From assembly GCA_029851415.1 (NCBI GenBank), contig CM056741.1:162861685-162925684 (forward strand): a DNA stretch of 64,000 nt. Direction: 5' to 3'. Shown one piece after another: positions 11,908-25,029 of the stretch; within the stretch, counting starts at the first letter, position 1, and the number at the start of each line of letters is the position of its first letter. The stretch comes from Eretmocerus hayati. Lineage: Eukaryota; Arthropoda; Insecta; Hymenoptera; Aphelinidae. The notes under the pieces are model-generated. The model was not told where the DNA came from and ran no database searches. It saw nothing but the letters and a program-made list of their open reading frames with translations. Made by a program: the position numbers and the translations under genes.

Positions 11908-14900
11908 ACACTGTTTCCCCCATCCGATCAACGCGTTGCTTTTGCAACTGATCGCGTCAAGACCATAGTTGTATGTTCCGTGGAATGACGAATGCCACTA
12001 CAAGTCCTGATGGTATAGTATCTCTCATTTTGAGACTTCATTTGAATTTTAAAAACGTTTGGGGTTATCTGATCTTCTTATGACGTCAATGAGTTAATGA
12101 ATAACAAATAGTATAATGGTCATTTACTATCGGTCACTCATATTTTCAAATGTTTCAAAATATTGGACGAGTCTAGAATGTATAAGAGGGCATCCAGAAA
12201 TGACATCACGCTGAAATTGGGAATTTTTGACCTCACTCCCAGTCAAACCCCCCCCCCCCCCTCCCTCTCCACAATTATACCGAAACAGGACGGATTCGTT
12301 CTGAGGTATGAAAAAGCATAAGGTAAGTTTACCCAATCAAGAGCTGGTGTACCCAATCAAGGGTTGGCGGTTTGTCAATCGGGAGCTGAAAGTGCGAGCT
12401 TTTGATTGATTACAGACACAATGCAATTCTGATGCGACTGGTGCAAGTTACATGAGTTTTGAGGAGAACAATGCGATTTTTGTCGTAAAGTTACCCCAGT
12501 TGACGGTAAACTTTTTATTCTTGTTTGAAAGAGTCTCGTCTACTAGATACGCTACAGGGTTTGAGAACTAAATTAATTGAATGTGATGAGCTCTTGATTC
12601 CAGGATATAATTGCTGAAACTCTAACCAATACTCAGTCCAAAGATTTTGAATTCAAGCTTTTAATGACGTTTTTTTTGGGGGGATTCTTAATTTTCGTAT
12701 GGGTTTTTCGGCGATTTTTTTAGGATCAAGCGTTATGTCACGTTGAAGAACCACCCCATCCCTCCACGTCACAATTAATCACGTACACCTTGTCTTCCTC
12801 TCCTCCCCATCAGAGCGTGACGTTATTTTTGGATGCTCCCTTTAAGACCAAAATTTTCTGAAAATTTCTTCTACCTAAGCTCATATTTGATATGAATTCT
12901 ATCTCCATTTGAATTGTTGACATGTATATCTTCCTTGACATTCGTGTAGTATGTATTATCGATCCAGTCGTGTTTGTTTGCTCAAACTCACTCAACTCAA
13001 AAATATGTTCCAACGAAAAAGAGAAACTTGGCATCGAATCAAATCTCAAAATATTCTCTGCAAAACAAACAAATACCTCGTATAAAGTCCATTTTCATCC
13101 CTTGCTAACAAAGGAATATCACATGCGTTTGGAATTTTCAAAAATTTGTGTTGATTTATTTCACTATCCTCATCGAGGCTCAAATGGATCGTCAAATCTC
13201 TACTACAACTGGGACATATATCAAATTTCATCTTTTGTGAATCTCATATAATTCAATAATGGCGCATCAACATATTATGCAATGAAATTTCAGCCAAATG
13301 GCCTTCAATATCCGCATTTTTAATGTCTCAGTGGATATAGGCTCCTTAGCTCCACTTTATGAGTCGCAAGGGGATAGTTTGGATCTTGCATACCCTCATT
13401 CCATGTTCTCAAATGATCAGCTCGTTCAGCACGGGAGCGGGAAATACGATCGTAAACATGGCTATAATAAAGTAGCTATGGATCGCAGTAATTGAATCCG
13501 GTATAGAAATTTAACAGTTCATCGATCGATATTCGGAGTCATTTTGATAATATATGAAAACTAATAAGTGAATAATTTTGGAATGCAGCAAAGACTAGAG
13601 CAAATATTTTTCCGAGTTAGGAAGACTAATTTACCGAAGAATGCGGAAGCCGTACGTATTGCGAGTGCAAGTATCTTCGTGTCTGATCAAACTTCGACAA
13701 TACTACTGGCATGCATGCCAAAAATATTTCTCATGCTCCGATGAAACCTTGAAACGAACATTGAATGTCACGAATATCTATCTATCCACATTTCTACATC
13801 AATTTTGCATGCGGCACTGCAGATTCAACATTGTATCTACATACTGCAGCAGTCATGCCAGTTGCCCTCATATGCTAGACACAATAAAATCATCCGAATA
13901 GACCAAATCTCATTGGACTATTGAAAATTTGGAAATTAAGCCACCTTGATAAGCCACCTTGCAAAGCCAAATTTAAAAATTATGCCACCTTCAGACACTT
14001 ACTGAATTTTAATCACTGTATCTCATCCCGTTTCCCAAAGAGCTCTCGAATTTTTTTTTCTTTTTTTTTTTCTTTCTTTACTACTCGAGAAACTCTTCAC
14101 TCAAAAAAATCTCAATTTCAAAGCTCAAGCAAACCACTTACACGCGCGAATAAATCGACGCGATAGACATTTCTAAGCTCTGTATAAACCATATCATCCT
14201 TTCGCTCGCGCTCATCTCGACATCACATACCTACACATATAAGCTAAATCGTAAGCGCGCGAAATTTAAAAATCATTTGAGGCGTGAACGAGAGCATCAG
14301 CAGCCTCCAACCTCTCTCTCAAATCAAAAATATTATCAAAGTGAGCATAAACGAGTGCAATTGCAAAGAATCTTACATCATCCACGAAATATATGTAAAT
14401 ATTATGGATCTCACCTCATTTCTTCTAAAAACATACTCTCTCACATAGTCACATGTATACGATAAGCCAATTTCCCTTTCCCTACATATAAAAGACAGAG
14501 ACGAGAAAATCTTCACAACCTGTTTCCACTACGTATAAAGCCATCATCCAAAGACGCCACCACCGCTCTGCTTACACAAACTTCCGTCCCTGAACGTAAT
14601 TTCCCTCAAGCCGTTTCCTGTCAAAACAAAAGCTCCTGCCTGATGCCCATCCACTTCGTATGTACACGTCTCCAGTACATCAGGGTTCACAATGAGAGTT
14701 ATGTACCTGTATTAGTGTGTAGGTGTATGTGTGTATGTGTGTATGTAGTGGAAAGTGGCTCAAGCTTACGGTTGAGCAGATTTCCCGACACGACGGGATT
14801 GATTATTTCGCATCGTGAGCCGTTGCTCGTTCGGTTAGACTCGATCTGGGCCATGGAGACACAATTTTCACTTTTTGGACGAAAGCCAAAACCGCATTCG

Positions 14901-15895
14901 TTGCTTTTGCTGTAGCAGACGCCACGATGCCGGATATATGCGCACATATGTATATCTATAGAGATATCAAGTGAAGCGGAGCTTCTTATCCGACGTGTTG
15001 AACAATTGATTTTGACTGGAGAGTAGCCCAAGGGATGAGAGAATATGATGAAGGAAGAATGAAGATATGTGCAGAGTGATTTTAACGAAGAAAGTATAGA
15101 GAAAGAGATAGATGAAGAGTTCTTGTTAAAGGCTGCCTGAGGACGATGGCTTGATTAAAGTTCGAGTTTGAAATGATTTGATCAAAGAATTTTTTTTCTC
15201 TAGTAAGATCTGTGGGAATAAATTTATTCCCACAGCAGAAGAAGTTCCCCGTCGTGGATGAAAAAACTACTCGTGCGCTCAAAATTGGCACGTTTTTGCT
15301 ATCCTTGAATTTATAGGTCATACATTCAAATTTGAAAATATTCAATGGCCTTGAAAAGATTGAATCACGGAACGTGTGCTGAATTCTATGAATCTGATGA
15401 AGTTAGAATACTGGTTGTCGGATGCTCTTTATTTTTCATATCCTCTTTATATAGTACAGGAGAGATAATATTGCTTCCATTCGATAAGTCGTCACATCAT
15501 GAATATCATTCCTATCGAATAGATTATCATCAATAGTATGCTCATCATCGTATTGACTATGACTCATGCCTAATGTTCCATCGAAATGGAAACTAAGAAC
15601 AATGAATAGATTTCCGGGATACTAGTAACATATTGATCTTCTTTCTGCGCGATGTTGATTCTTCCAATAGATCGGTTCGTGAAACATTATTGAAAGCAAT
15701 ATTAATTAGGACTATTGAGACAAAACTATGACGAATTCTTCTTAAAGAACGTATTTCTCGAAAACAATATCATAAATCATGTCTCTATATTACTCGACGA
15801 AGATAATACTCGAGAATTATTGATCATTGTTAAATATATGCGCGATGAGTTTCTGATCCATACTTATTAGCTTTGCGGTGGGTTCGATGATTACT
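11908..15895. other. Intergenic, no gene seen
   Basis: No supportable gene. It contains a C14 run (12248-12261), a fragment of the TA-flanked MITE family at 12321, GT-rich microsatellite near 14715-14745, and a perfect 26-bp palindrome at 15210-15235. Confidence 0.55.
12321..12515 (+). mobile_element. Fragment related to TA-flanked MITE family
   Basis: It begins AGGTAAGTTTACCC after a TA dinucleotide and repeats GTACCCAATCAAG, matching the start and motif style of the 835-bp family (AGGTAAGTGTACCC). The far end is not recognisable; GTTACCCCAGTTGACGGTAA near 12490 may be a decayed internal motif. The boundary on the right is approximate. Confidence 0.45.
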
Positions 15896-16032
15896 ACATC
15901 GATAAACGTTTCGTACATATAAGAGACAATCTCACACACACTTCTAAGACCAACCGGCACCACATCAATAAACATTTCGTACACATAAGAGACAACCTCA
16001 CACACACTTCTAAGGCCAACCAGCACCACATC
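15896..16032. repeat. Tandem duplication, 66-bp unit x2
   Basis: Two head-to-tail 66-bp units begin ACATCGATAAACGTTTCG and ACATCAATAAACATTTCG, followed by the first bases of a third. Because 66 is a multiple of three, the duplication keeps several frames open; the apparent peptides here are artefacts. Confidence 0.85.
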
Positions 16033-16369
16033 AGAGATTGTAACCTCCCTGCAGCGCGCGATGTGAATGACGGCATGAACTATAGTTGTATGAGTGCGAG
16101 TGCGCACGTCAAATCATTTCAATCGTAAGCCTAATCAATAGGATTTTTTAAAATGAGTTATGTTAACAAGAACAGATTCGCTGGCTCAGATTCTCATTTT
16201 TGGATGGAGGAAATATTTTTAAAAATGGAGGTATCTAAATATCCAGGATATATTTCCTTGCTAAACTTTATCTTGTTTTCTTAGATGATTTCATTACACG
16301 TTCACTACGAGGCCAATTTTTTGATAGATTATTCGTGCCAGTCAAGAGACAGAATCACAACGATACATA

Positions 16370-16850
16370 AGGTAAGTGTACTCAACTTGTCCCCATATGC
16401 CGATCTCAGGAATGGGCACTCCTACGCTAGAATGGGCACTCCTAGGCTACCCGGCAATTTCTTTCACGTTTGTTATCTTAAAATATGAGAAAGTTAGAAG
16501 CTTGCATCGACTCCGAATCATTTCTGCGTTCTTCAGAAAATTTAAACTGATTTTTCTATTTTTCGTGATTGCCTAGCTAAGAAAGCACCGAGGGAATCAC
16601 CTCCAGTAAAATCGGTGTCAAATTTTTTGAGTTCAGCCAATCTTGACGTACCTTAGCGCATTCGATTTCTTGTTTCAAAACCTTCGAAGTCGTTCTTCGA
16701 AGTTGCAAAATTCGGATCTGGAGCTAACTTATGTGCAAAACACAGAGACGATTTGTAAAACAAGAATGCCAACATCGGAGTGTACCAAACATGCGCCCAT
16801 ATATTTACCTCGAAAGGGCGTTGTTACGGAATCAATCCACGTGTTCGGTA
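16370..16850 (-). mobile_element. Truncated TA-flanked MITE (reverse orientation)
   Basis: It starts AGGTAAGTGTACTCAACTTG after TA and follows the reverse complement of the right half of the complete copies at 24195-25029 and 38003-38838, including the GAGATCGGCATA and CATCGGAGTGTACC segments. Similarity fades near 16850, just before the GC-rich minisatellite. It is non-coding. Confidence 0.7.
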
Positions 16851-16910
16851 TGATTCTATTCATATATGCGCGAATGCAGTGATGCGTCATGTAAACCATG
16901 CATTACTGCG

Positions 16911-17150
16911 TTGGCCGCTGCGAAACTGCTTTCGCGGCGGCCAGAACCGTATAGGACTATGCTGGCCGCCGCTTTCGCGGCGGCCAAGGCCGTATGGGAC
17001 TATGCCGGCCGCTGCGAGGGCTACTTTCGCAGCGGCCAGAGCCGTATAGGACTGTACTGGCCGCTGCGCAGGCTGCTTTCGCGGCGGCCAGATACGTGTA
17101 GGGCTATAGTGGCGGTCGCGTGAGCTGCTTGCGCGGCGGCCGGTGCAGAG
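16911..17150. repeat. GC-rich hairpin minisatellite, about 5 units
   Basis: About five units of roughly 51 bp (one shortened to about 43 bp) share the pattern TGGCCGCTGCG..GCTTTCGCGGCGGCCA..CCGTATAGGACTATG. Each unit carries its own inverted repeat (GGCCGC with GCGGCC), so each could fold as a stem. GC content is far above the flanking DNA. Open frames through it on both strands are repeat artefacts. Confidence 0.85.
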
Positions 17151-18633
17151 GGTGTCCTCGAGGCAGTTTGATATTTTTGTGCTCTCTGTATCTGTAGATG
17201 AATTTCTTTAACCGTCAAGAGGAAATGAAAATTTATAACATCCAGCCGAGTCGAAATTTAACGTGATGCGCGGTGCTCTTGAGAGAAAATACAAAGAGAA
17301 GTATCCCAAAATACTTAGTTGCCGGATGCAGCGTATTGAGACCTCGCCCGGTCCCAAGCACATGCAAGCGATAAACTTCTTTATTTATCGTGCAGAGGGT
17401 CGGCCGTACCATCATCTGGCCTTTTCCAGTGGAAAACCCTCGCCTTTTTTTTCTATCACATGTTGTAAATCTGATGCTCCCTGTCCATTCCAAGAACCTT
17501 CGGAAACATCGCGCGCGACGTGACGTACTCTCAAGTTTTTGATCTATCCGAAACTAAGAATCAGATGCGCACATCTGCTCACACTAAATTTCGATAGAAT
17601 GTTTTTTGGAGTAAGCGTGCGAACAAGCGTCACGGAGAAGTAGCGTGTATGGGTGAAAGTGTGTGTATGCAATCTATACTGTATTGTATATATACAATCA
17701 AATTAATCATAGAGAATAGACGTAATGTTTATATTTGTATGCCTATACCTTGAATATTGCTAAATTATCTGTTTTGTTCAAATCATTGTACCACATGAAA
17801 AATCTAAAAATCAAAAAATATTGTATTTCTCGTAATGTTGAATATTATGACATGTATAATCAAATAATTGTATGTAAAGCTCAAAATAGTTGCATCAAAA
17901 TGATCATGAAATTATCGAATATTGTACGACGTAATCGAAAATATCATACTTAAGATCTTCGAAACTAGCATCATTAAAATCGAGAATTCAGCGGTGAGTC
18001 AGCTCGAAATTTGGTAAATGAAATTTATGACAATCTTGTGAAATCAAGTAAATCAACCCATCGTTTTGTGAAGTACATTGAAAACTCTAAGCATCAAGCA
18101 TGAATCATCTATCATTTATCAATCGGCACTTTGCAAGCGAGAGCTAGAGACGAAAAGAAAGTCAAGGTTTTCGCATGTGCAAATTGTTCGATTCCAAAAC
18201 GTTTGCCTTTTGCGTACGGGGGATAGCATCGATTTCCGAGTCGAAATCGGTGCTATATTTCTGAGCAAATATCGGATAGTTTTGGTTGCCACGACACGCA
18301 TTGGTACTTGTGCATTTCGATGGTAAAGTCTCTCAAACAGCTGTCCGTGTAAGAGTTTTTACCGAGCCGCCGAGCAAAGCTTGCCGCTGAATCCTCGAGA
18401 ACACCGGCAGTGGTGGGGACGAAGCTACCCCGAGTCTATAAAAACACGCCCGTGCGTATGCGGCACTTACTGCTTGACTTGGTCGCTTCGCTTGACTACG
18501 AGCGCTCTTGTCTATACTATATACTGTATTCAATCTCAATCAAGTTATCACATTATATTGGAACTTAACCTCACTCTGGTTTCTAAATTATTTATTGCAC
18601 CCAGCCTGGACCCTTTGTCCGTTCTTCAATTAA
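17151..18633. other. Intergenic; LTR-like segment at its right end
   Basis: No gene. Positions 18345-18633 start TGTCCGTGTAAGAG, contain a GC-rich stretch with TATAAAAA at about 18437, and end CAATTAACA. That resembles a solo LTR, but no target duplication is visible. The rest looks unique and AT-rich. Confidence 0.4.
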
Positions 18634-20005
18634 CAGGCGTGCAGAACGACTTTTTTTACCACTCAGAACGTGTTTAGCACGTCAAAATGGGTCAGAAATG
18701 GTGTTTCGAACCACCGAAAAGCTTCAAATGTGCGTGCACGGCGACAAAAACACTTTATCGCCAATTCACATCATATTTTTGGGGGAAATCAAGACAGTTT
18801 GGCTCCAATCCGTGAAAATTGGACGTAGTTTAGTTCATTCCGAAGATCTTGAAACAAGCTTCAGAATGAGCTTAAATACGTTGGAAAATATTGAGACGGA
18901 TCGCAATTGTTGAGGAAATGACCTAATGGGGGAAAGCTGGGTACACCTTTTTGTAAACTCTAAACAATCACTTTTTGGGGAAATTGGGACAGCTCGGCTC
19001 CAGTTGGTCAAATTGGAACGGACTTCAGCTCATTTCAAAGGTCTTGAAACAAGCTTTAAAATAAGTCAACGTGTTCACTGCGATGGGCCCCACCGGTGGG
19101 GCCCACTTTTTATTGAGTTGCAGCTTCCACTAAACAGCGGAGACACATCCAATGGCTTATGTCGTGATTATTTCTCGTTATAGATGTAATGAACATGTGT
19201 ACACAGCAGTTTCGGTATCGGACTTGATTTCGATGAGTTTTGCTCGATCCCCCTTTTTTACATAGTTATTCGTTAATCAAATGAGATCAATCGATGAGTA
19301 GCAGATCACTCCCTATGAGGTCGGCGGTTTTCAACGTGCCTTAGCTCGTTTCAGAGCTCATTTCAAGGCCTACAAACTGAGTCGAAATACGTTGGAGAAT
19401 GTTGAACCTTATTCGAGCAATCTTTAATTTACGCGAGAGAAAAGTTCGGGGATAATCGAAAATCGTTGGGTTCTTCCAAGCACAGCCTTGGCTATATCTC
19501 ACCTGTTACCATCATGCACTGTAACTCTTGAAATTCAAACTAGAGAAAAGATTGCTCTACTTGAATATTTGGCTTCAAATGCTGCAAGCATCGGAAGTAC
19601 GTCAATGAACTGCAGCCTAAAGATCAGGCTTGGCAATGCATGTGAATTGCAAGCCCGGCAAAATCATGGTCACGATGGTTATATGCCTGGAGGAGATATT
19701 GAAGCGCAAGCCTTTTTAGAGGCTGATTACATCGACTTTGACGATTTGGTTGGTACCCTTTGTCACCCTGATGGATATTCTCAGCGTTATAGAAAATTTT
19801 CTGGGCCCCACCGGCACGGGCGGGGCCCACTCAATTTTATGGAAATACTGTAAATAGATGCCAAACTGATGATTTCTCAAAAGATTTGGCTTTCGTAAGA
19901 GCTGAAATGCACATTTGTACTCTCTCGCAATCTAGACCGGATTGTTGAAATAGGCCAGAGTTGTTGAGAAAATGGCGGCAAGTTGGCCACACTTACCTTA
20001 GTTAT
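18634..20005 (-). mobile_element. Degenerate, expanded TA-flanked MITE modules
   Basis: In reverse orientation, segments matching the complete MITEs recur. The region runs from AGGCGTGCAG near 18634 to an end-like GCAAGTTGGCCACACTTACC near 19980. The module with GGCTCCA..CTTGAAACAAGCTT appears twice (about 18780-18890 and 18970-19060), and a third weaker module is near 19325-19420. A different repeat carrying a perfect 22-bp GGGCCC palindrome (19084-19105) lies inside. It is non-coding. Confidence 0.5.
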
Positions 20006-23000
20006 TGAAAATGTCCTCCAATTACGAGATAGGGCTAGCCTGAGATGGTGAAAAATGAAAAATGAAAATTCATAAACCCCACTATAGTAAGTCCTATCAC
20101 ATACTAATAAACTTCTCAATCTCCAGATCCTCGAGGCGAATGTTGCCAATACCATGATAATTCTTGGTGAATGCATTTTTGATCAATCTGAGTACTGTTT
20201 GATATTTTTTCTCATTTCGAAAGGCAACGAAACGGAAGTCTGTGAGTGATTAATATATTCTCCATCATTCGAATCAAAAAGACAGGTGGTCTCGGAATTC
20301 AAACTACTCGATGACGATTTGCATTTCGCACATAATATCAGATCAGAAATGAATTTTGTAACTCCTAAGAAAAGTTTGTCGAAGTATCAGAGCAAAAAGT
20401 CAATTGAATTCAAAACAATATGACCAGTTGAGCCAAGAAAATTGATCGCCAGCTCTGAAAAGTTCAACGAACTGGAAACGATTGAGATTCAACATTATGA
20501 GAGATAATTCGTGAAATTTTCAAACAGGACAGTAACTTAAGTATGGGACTCCCTAAGGTTATGCTCGGACTTTATGAACATTTTGTATAAACATAGAATA
20601 CGACTCAAATTCACCCACATTCAAAGTTATGATTGCCATAAAGTCGGTTTCACTTACAAAATTCAGAGCACACTTACGATATAGACTACGTCCATTGATA
20701 GCTCTTCGTACATCTTGTGAAATTATTGTTCGTAGATCGTGGCAACATTGTGAATCTGATGTAGTTTCACGAGTCTTCCTGAAATAAAGGCAAAAGTTCA
20801 AAAGTAGTGTTGGAACTTTCCATAAAATGGGGAAACCACTTGAAAAACTTTGGAAGAACATCATGACTTTCATTTTCACAGGCTCTCGAACGAATAGAGT
20901 TGAAAAACTTTATATTTGAATTTTCTCATCCTCGCGAGTGCTGTGTGTTTCAAACGAGGCTTCATTGCGGAAGCTCTTTTCACGAAAAACTGGAAATTGA
21001 GAGTGCAAAGATAAAAAAAATAATGAAATCACCAAAGAGTGATTGCGCGATGCTCGGAAACTGCTGTAATAAAATGCAAATTGATTTTTAATTATTTGGT
21101 GAGTGTATTTCAGGAAGAATACAAGCCGCAGTCTCATTACAAACGCTTGGAATTGTAAAAGTTTGTTCACATCGTCTGGGTCATGTAAATTAGTTTTTGA
21201 ATCTCGAGTATTGTGTTTCTACTTTATATCACGACTACCGCGTCGTCCGGTCGAAAAACATGAATCAATAAATGGCTTCGTATGAATCTTAAAATTGCTC
21301 TAAATCATCTTTAAGAAAACAGTCAAATTTCATTTTTATCTCATTTAAGTCAAGCATTTCCGAAATCTCCCATATTCCTTGATCGAACAAGTTCACAAAT
21401 CTCATCTCAAAATCTTGTACGATATCACACGCTCCATCTGGCAACCCTCTGTCCAAACGTCCTGACCGACTTTCGAAGGTTCCAAAACGTATCTCATATG
21501 ATATTCTAGGGTACGAGGGCAAAGAAGAAATGGAAAAAAGAAGAATAAACCGACATAGAAGAGCTGTCGATTGGAGTATAAATCAACAGCCTGCCTATCT
21601 AACTCATCCCTCTATCACGCAGTTCCCCTGAAATTGAATGATCTAGTCGATTAGGTGGTAAACGCCTTCCCTTTGCGCACACACACACACACACACACAG
21701 AGCTATAGATATCCCACTCAAACCGATATCAGCTCAATTTCCTCTCAAACCCATCTATCCTTCCTCCAAAAAAAAAAAAATTTTCACTTACCCTCATCTT
21801 ACACACATACATCTACACATGCATTTAATCTCACATACATACACATGAGAGTATTTAAGATATATATCTGTGATGTCGAGGTCTCGGATGTTGCAAATCA
21901 GAACGATCTTGGCGAAAAGCTTGCAGAGGCGCCGTCAAGTCGCGTCGTAGCCCTGAAAAACTTTCTCGCACCCTCTGATGTTAGATACACACATACACCC
22001 AAACTTACATTTATACACAAATATAAAATAGCTGTAGAGTACAGTGTATGTACATGGAGAAAAGTAGCAGAGGGACGAGCAGAGAGTATAGTATCCCCAG
22101 GATGAAAACGGGATGCGAGTTAAACCGGAGACGACGACGACGGGGTGATAAATTTTCGAGGCTGCGCCAGAGAGTCGCGACTCGCAGTAGCCGTCTGGCG
22201 CCCCAAAAATCGCAAAGCTTCGTCGCCAATGACGTCTATACATGTATATCATATAAGTAGCATGCAGACGAGTTAGCTTGCAAGCTCGTGCAATACGATG
22301 CGAAATGAACATTCTCAAGGATCGTAAAGAATTCTTACGTAATGATATAGCCGCAGGTCCTTGTTGTTCACATTTTATAATGGATGTGTGCGTGACCTCG
22401 GATCAAAATATTGTGGATGAGTCTCTTTCAGATTTTAAACATATTTGCTCTGACATTTTATAAGATGGTTTTTGGTAATCATACCACTGTTGCAAACAAT
22501 TCCAGGCACCGCAGACCGAAAAAAATTCCTGGACTTGCCAGGTTATTCAATCTCGAGATAGAAAATATCTATTCAAAAACACTCTGCTTTGAGAAAAAGG
22601 TGGAATGCTTCCTGACAGGATGACAATCTTTGTTTATAAATTTTCGGAGGTTGATACATGAACTTCTTCATAGTTCGATATTTTTAGATTATTTGATTCA
22701 GGCGTCAGGAATGATATCACTTAAAAAAAGTAGAAACAAAAATTCCAAAAATTCAATGATCTTGTGATCTCATCTTTCGATTAAATAGCAGAATAAAGTC
22801 TTACTTTTCACAAATTTTTATTCGTCATTGCTGTAAATCAACCAAAGAATACGAATTTTCAGATTTTTTAAAATCTAATCCGTGAATTCCCCAGGTTATT
22901 TCAAATCGCATTCTTAAATTTCTTCTATTATCCCTGTTCTCCGGATCTATGAACATGAGAGTTGATTTGTACAATGCAAAAATAATTATACCAAGAATGG

Positions 23001-23399
23001 AATTACCGACAAAAGCATGGTATCCAAATTATTGAAGTAATTTTTTGAGATGAACTTAAAATGGGCTTATACCGTTTTAGCCTGAGTCTGTCCATACATC
23101 TCGTTGAAAATAGCACATATCGTGATACTTATGGGGTAATTTTGATTGTTTTTGGTTGTATTGTTTGAATATAAATCCGGCGCGGTTGAAATGAATAGTT
23201 TTATGAATATGGGGGACCTCATTGGTATTCAGATTCTTTAGAATTTGGTATGGGCGCATAACGAAACCGATATGACTCGCTCTGTAGAATTTGTATTCAA
23301 ATGATACGAGCGGTAATTCTTGCGCGAAATGGAAATAGCACAGCTTAAACGGGGCATATACTCGCTTATGCACGTCCCACATTTGCTCTGGTATAGTAC

Positions 23400-23442
<43 letters not shown>

Positions 23443-24192
23443 TACCCCCTTTTTGCTTCATATTTTTGCGTCATCGCAATGAAATATTAACCATCCGTAT
23501 CGCGTACATATCCAAAATGATTTATTCAACGTCTCCAACGAGAGCCATATTCAAAAACTTTTTTCGAGAAAATAATCTTTAGGTTCGTTTCAATTTCTTC
23601 GACCTTTGAAACCCTTTAGGCGAGTGCACCTCGCGTGTGAATCGATTCTCACAGTACATTGTGCCCGGAAAAATTCAAAGAGTGAATCTCGGAAAAGCTT
23701 TCTCACTCTCTACCCATATTCAATATCAGGCACGTGCAGATCCCATTGCTACTCTCCCGTATATGACGTTGGAGTAGAAAGAGATTTGCGCTCAATTTGT
23801 TCTTTCAGACATTCAGTGGAAATTGACGTTGTGACGATTATGGTCTCTGATCATACGAGTGTACGAGATGGAAAAGTTAGAGAGGTGTGAGTTCATCGTT
23901 TTAAAACGAAAATTTTATCGGTTCGGGAAAATTTTGACCCAAAGTCGGTATATTTCTTCCTATAATACCTGCAGACGTGCATAATATGGATTTGAAGCTG
24001 AAATCCAAAGTTCGACACTGGCAGATTCACTGATGTTCTAGATAGAAATCAACCACCAACTTTCTCTTGTTGTGATACAAAATCATCAATATCTCACAAC
24101 TCTCAGAAAACCCAACGGACATCCGTTATCACTTCGTGCCAAAAAAATCTTCAATTCGCGAACTAATAGTTCCTCGGGGGAAAAAACGATAA
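20006..24192. other. Intergenic, no gene seen
   Basis: No supportable gene. It contains an (AC)n tract near 21680-21700 and the (TA)n tract at 23402-23438. A 121-bp exon-like segment on the minus strand (20658-20778) has good splice-site look-alikes but no recognisable protein, so it is not called. Confidence 0.5.
23402..23438. repeat. (TA)n microsatellite
   Basis: An uninterrupted TA dinucleotide run of about 37 bp. Confidence 0.95.
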
Positions 24193-24194
24193 TA

Positions 24195-25029
24195 AGGTAA
24201 GTGTACCCAACTTGCCCCCATTAAGCCGTTTTCTTAATAATCCTGGATAATTTCAATATTTTCCAACGTACTTTAACTCATTTCGAAGCTTGTCTCAAGA
24301 CCATTAAAATGAGCTAAGATACGTCGAATTTGGATGAAGTGGAGCCGAGCTGTTTGAATTCTCCCAAAAGGTGATTTTTGAGAGTTTACAAAAGTATGTA
24401 CCCAACTTGCCCCCGTCATTTGAAACAATGTTAATCGGCGATGAAATGCATAAAATCATGTGATCCGTTTTTATCACCGTGTAGCGAAATTTGGAGCTTT
24501 TAGTTGGCCCAAAACACTGTTTCCGACCTATTTTGACGCGATCAACACATTCTGATTGATAAAAAAAGCCATACTGTACGCCTTTCCGAGATAACCATAT
24601 GAGGGCATAATGGGTACACTCCGATGTCGGTATTCTTATTTCTCAAATTATCTCCGTGTTCCGTACATAAAATTGCTCCAAATCAGAGTGCTGCAACCCT
24701 GAAGAACGGATTTTGAAGGTCTTGAGACAAGGAATCGAATGGGTCAAAGTACGTGAAGATTGGTTGAATAAAAATAAATTGGCACCGGTTTTAGTGAACG
24801 CGATTTCCTCAGTGATTTCTTAGCCGTGCAAACACAAAAAATGGAGAAATCACTTTACATTTTTTGGAAAACGCAGCAATGGTCCGGAGTCGGTGCAAAC
24901 TACGTACTTTCTCATGTTTTAATATAACAAACGTAAAAAAAAAATTGCGGGAAGGTCAACGAGCGCCCATTCCTGAGATCGGCATATGGGGGCAAGTTGG
25001 GTACAGAGGCAAGTTGGGTACACTTACCT
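24195..25029 (+). mobile_element. TA-flanked MITE, complete copy 1 (835 bp)
   Basis: The ends are inverted: AGGTAAGTGTACCCAACTTG at the left and its reverse complement at the right. TA lies directly outside both ends (24193-24194 and 25030-25031), as expected for a Tc1/mariner-type TA duplication. There is no reading frame of note. The end motif GTACCCAACTTGCCCCC is repeated inside at about 24399, in altered inverted form near 24608, and twice at the right end. The copy at 38003-38838 is collinear and differs by one base in length. Confidence 0.85.

Noticed and set aside
20658..20778. Exon-like 121-bp segment on the minus strand (TTTATTTCAG acceptor, GTAAGT donors)
   Set aside because: The peptide is unrecognised, no flanking exons were found, and one open frame of this size is expected by chance.
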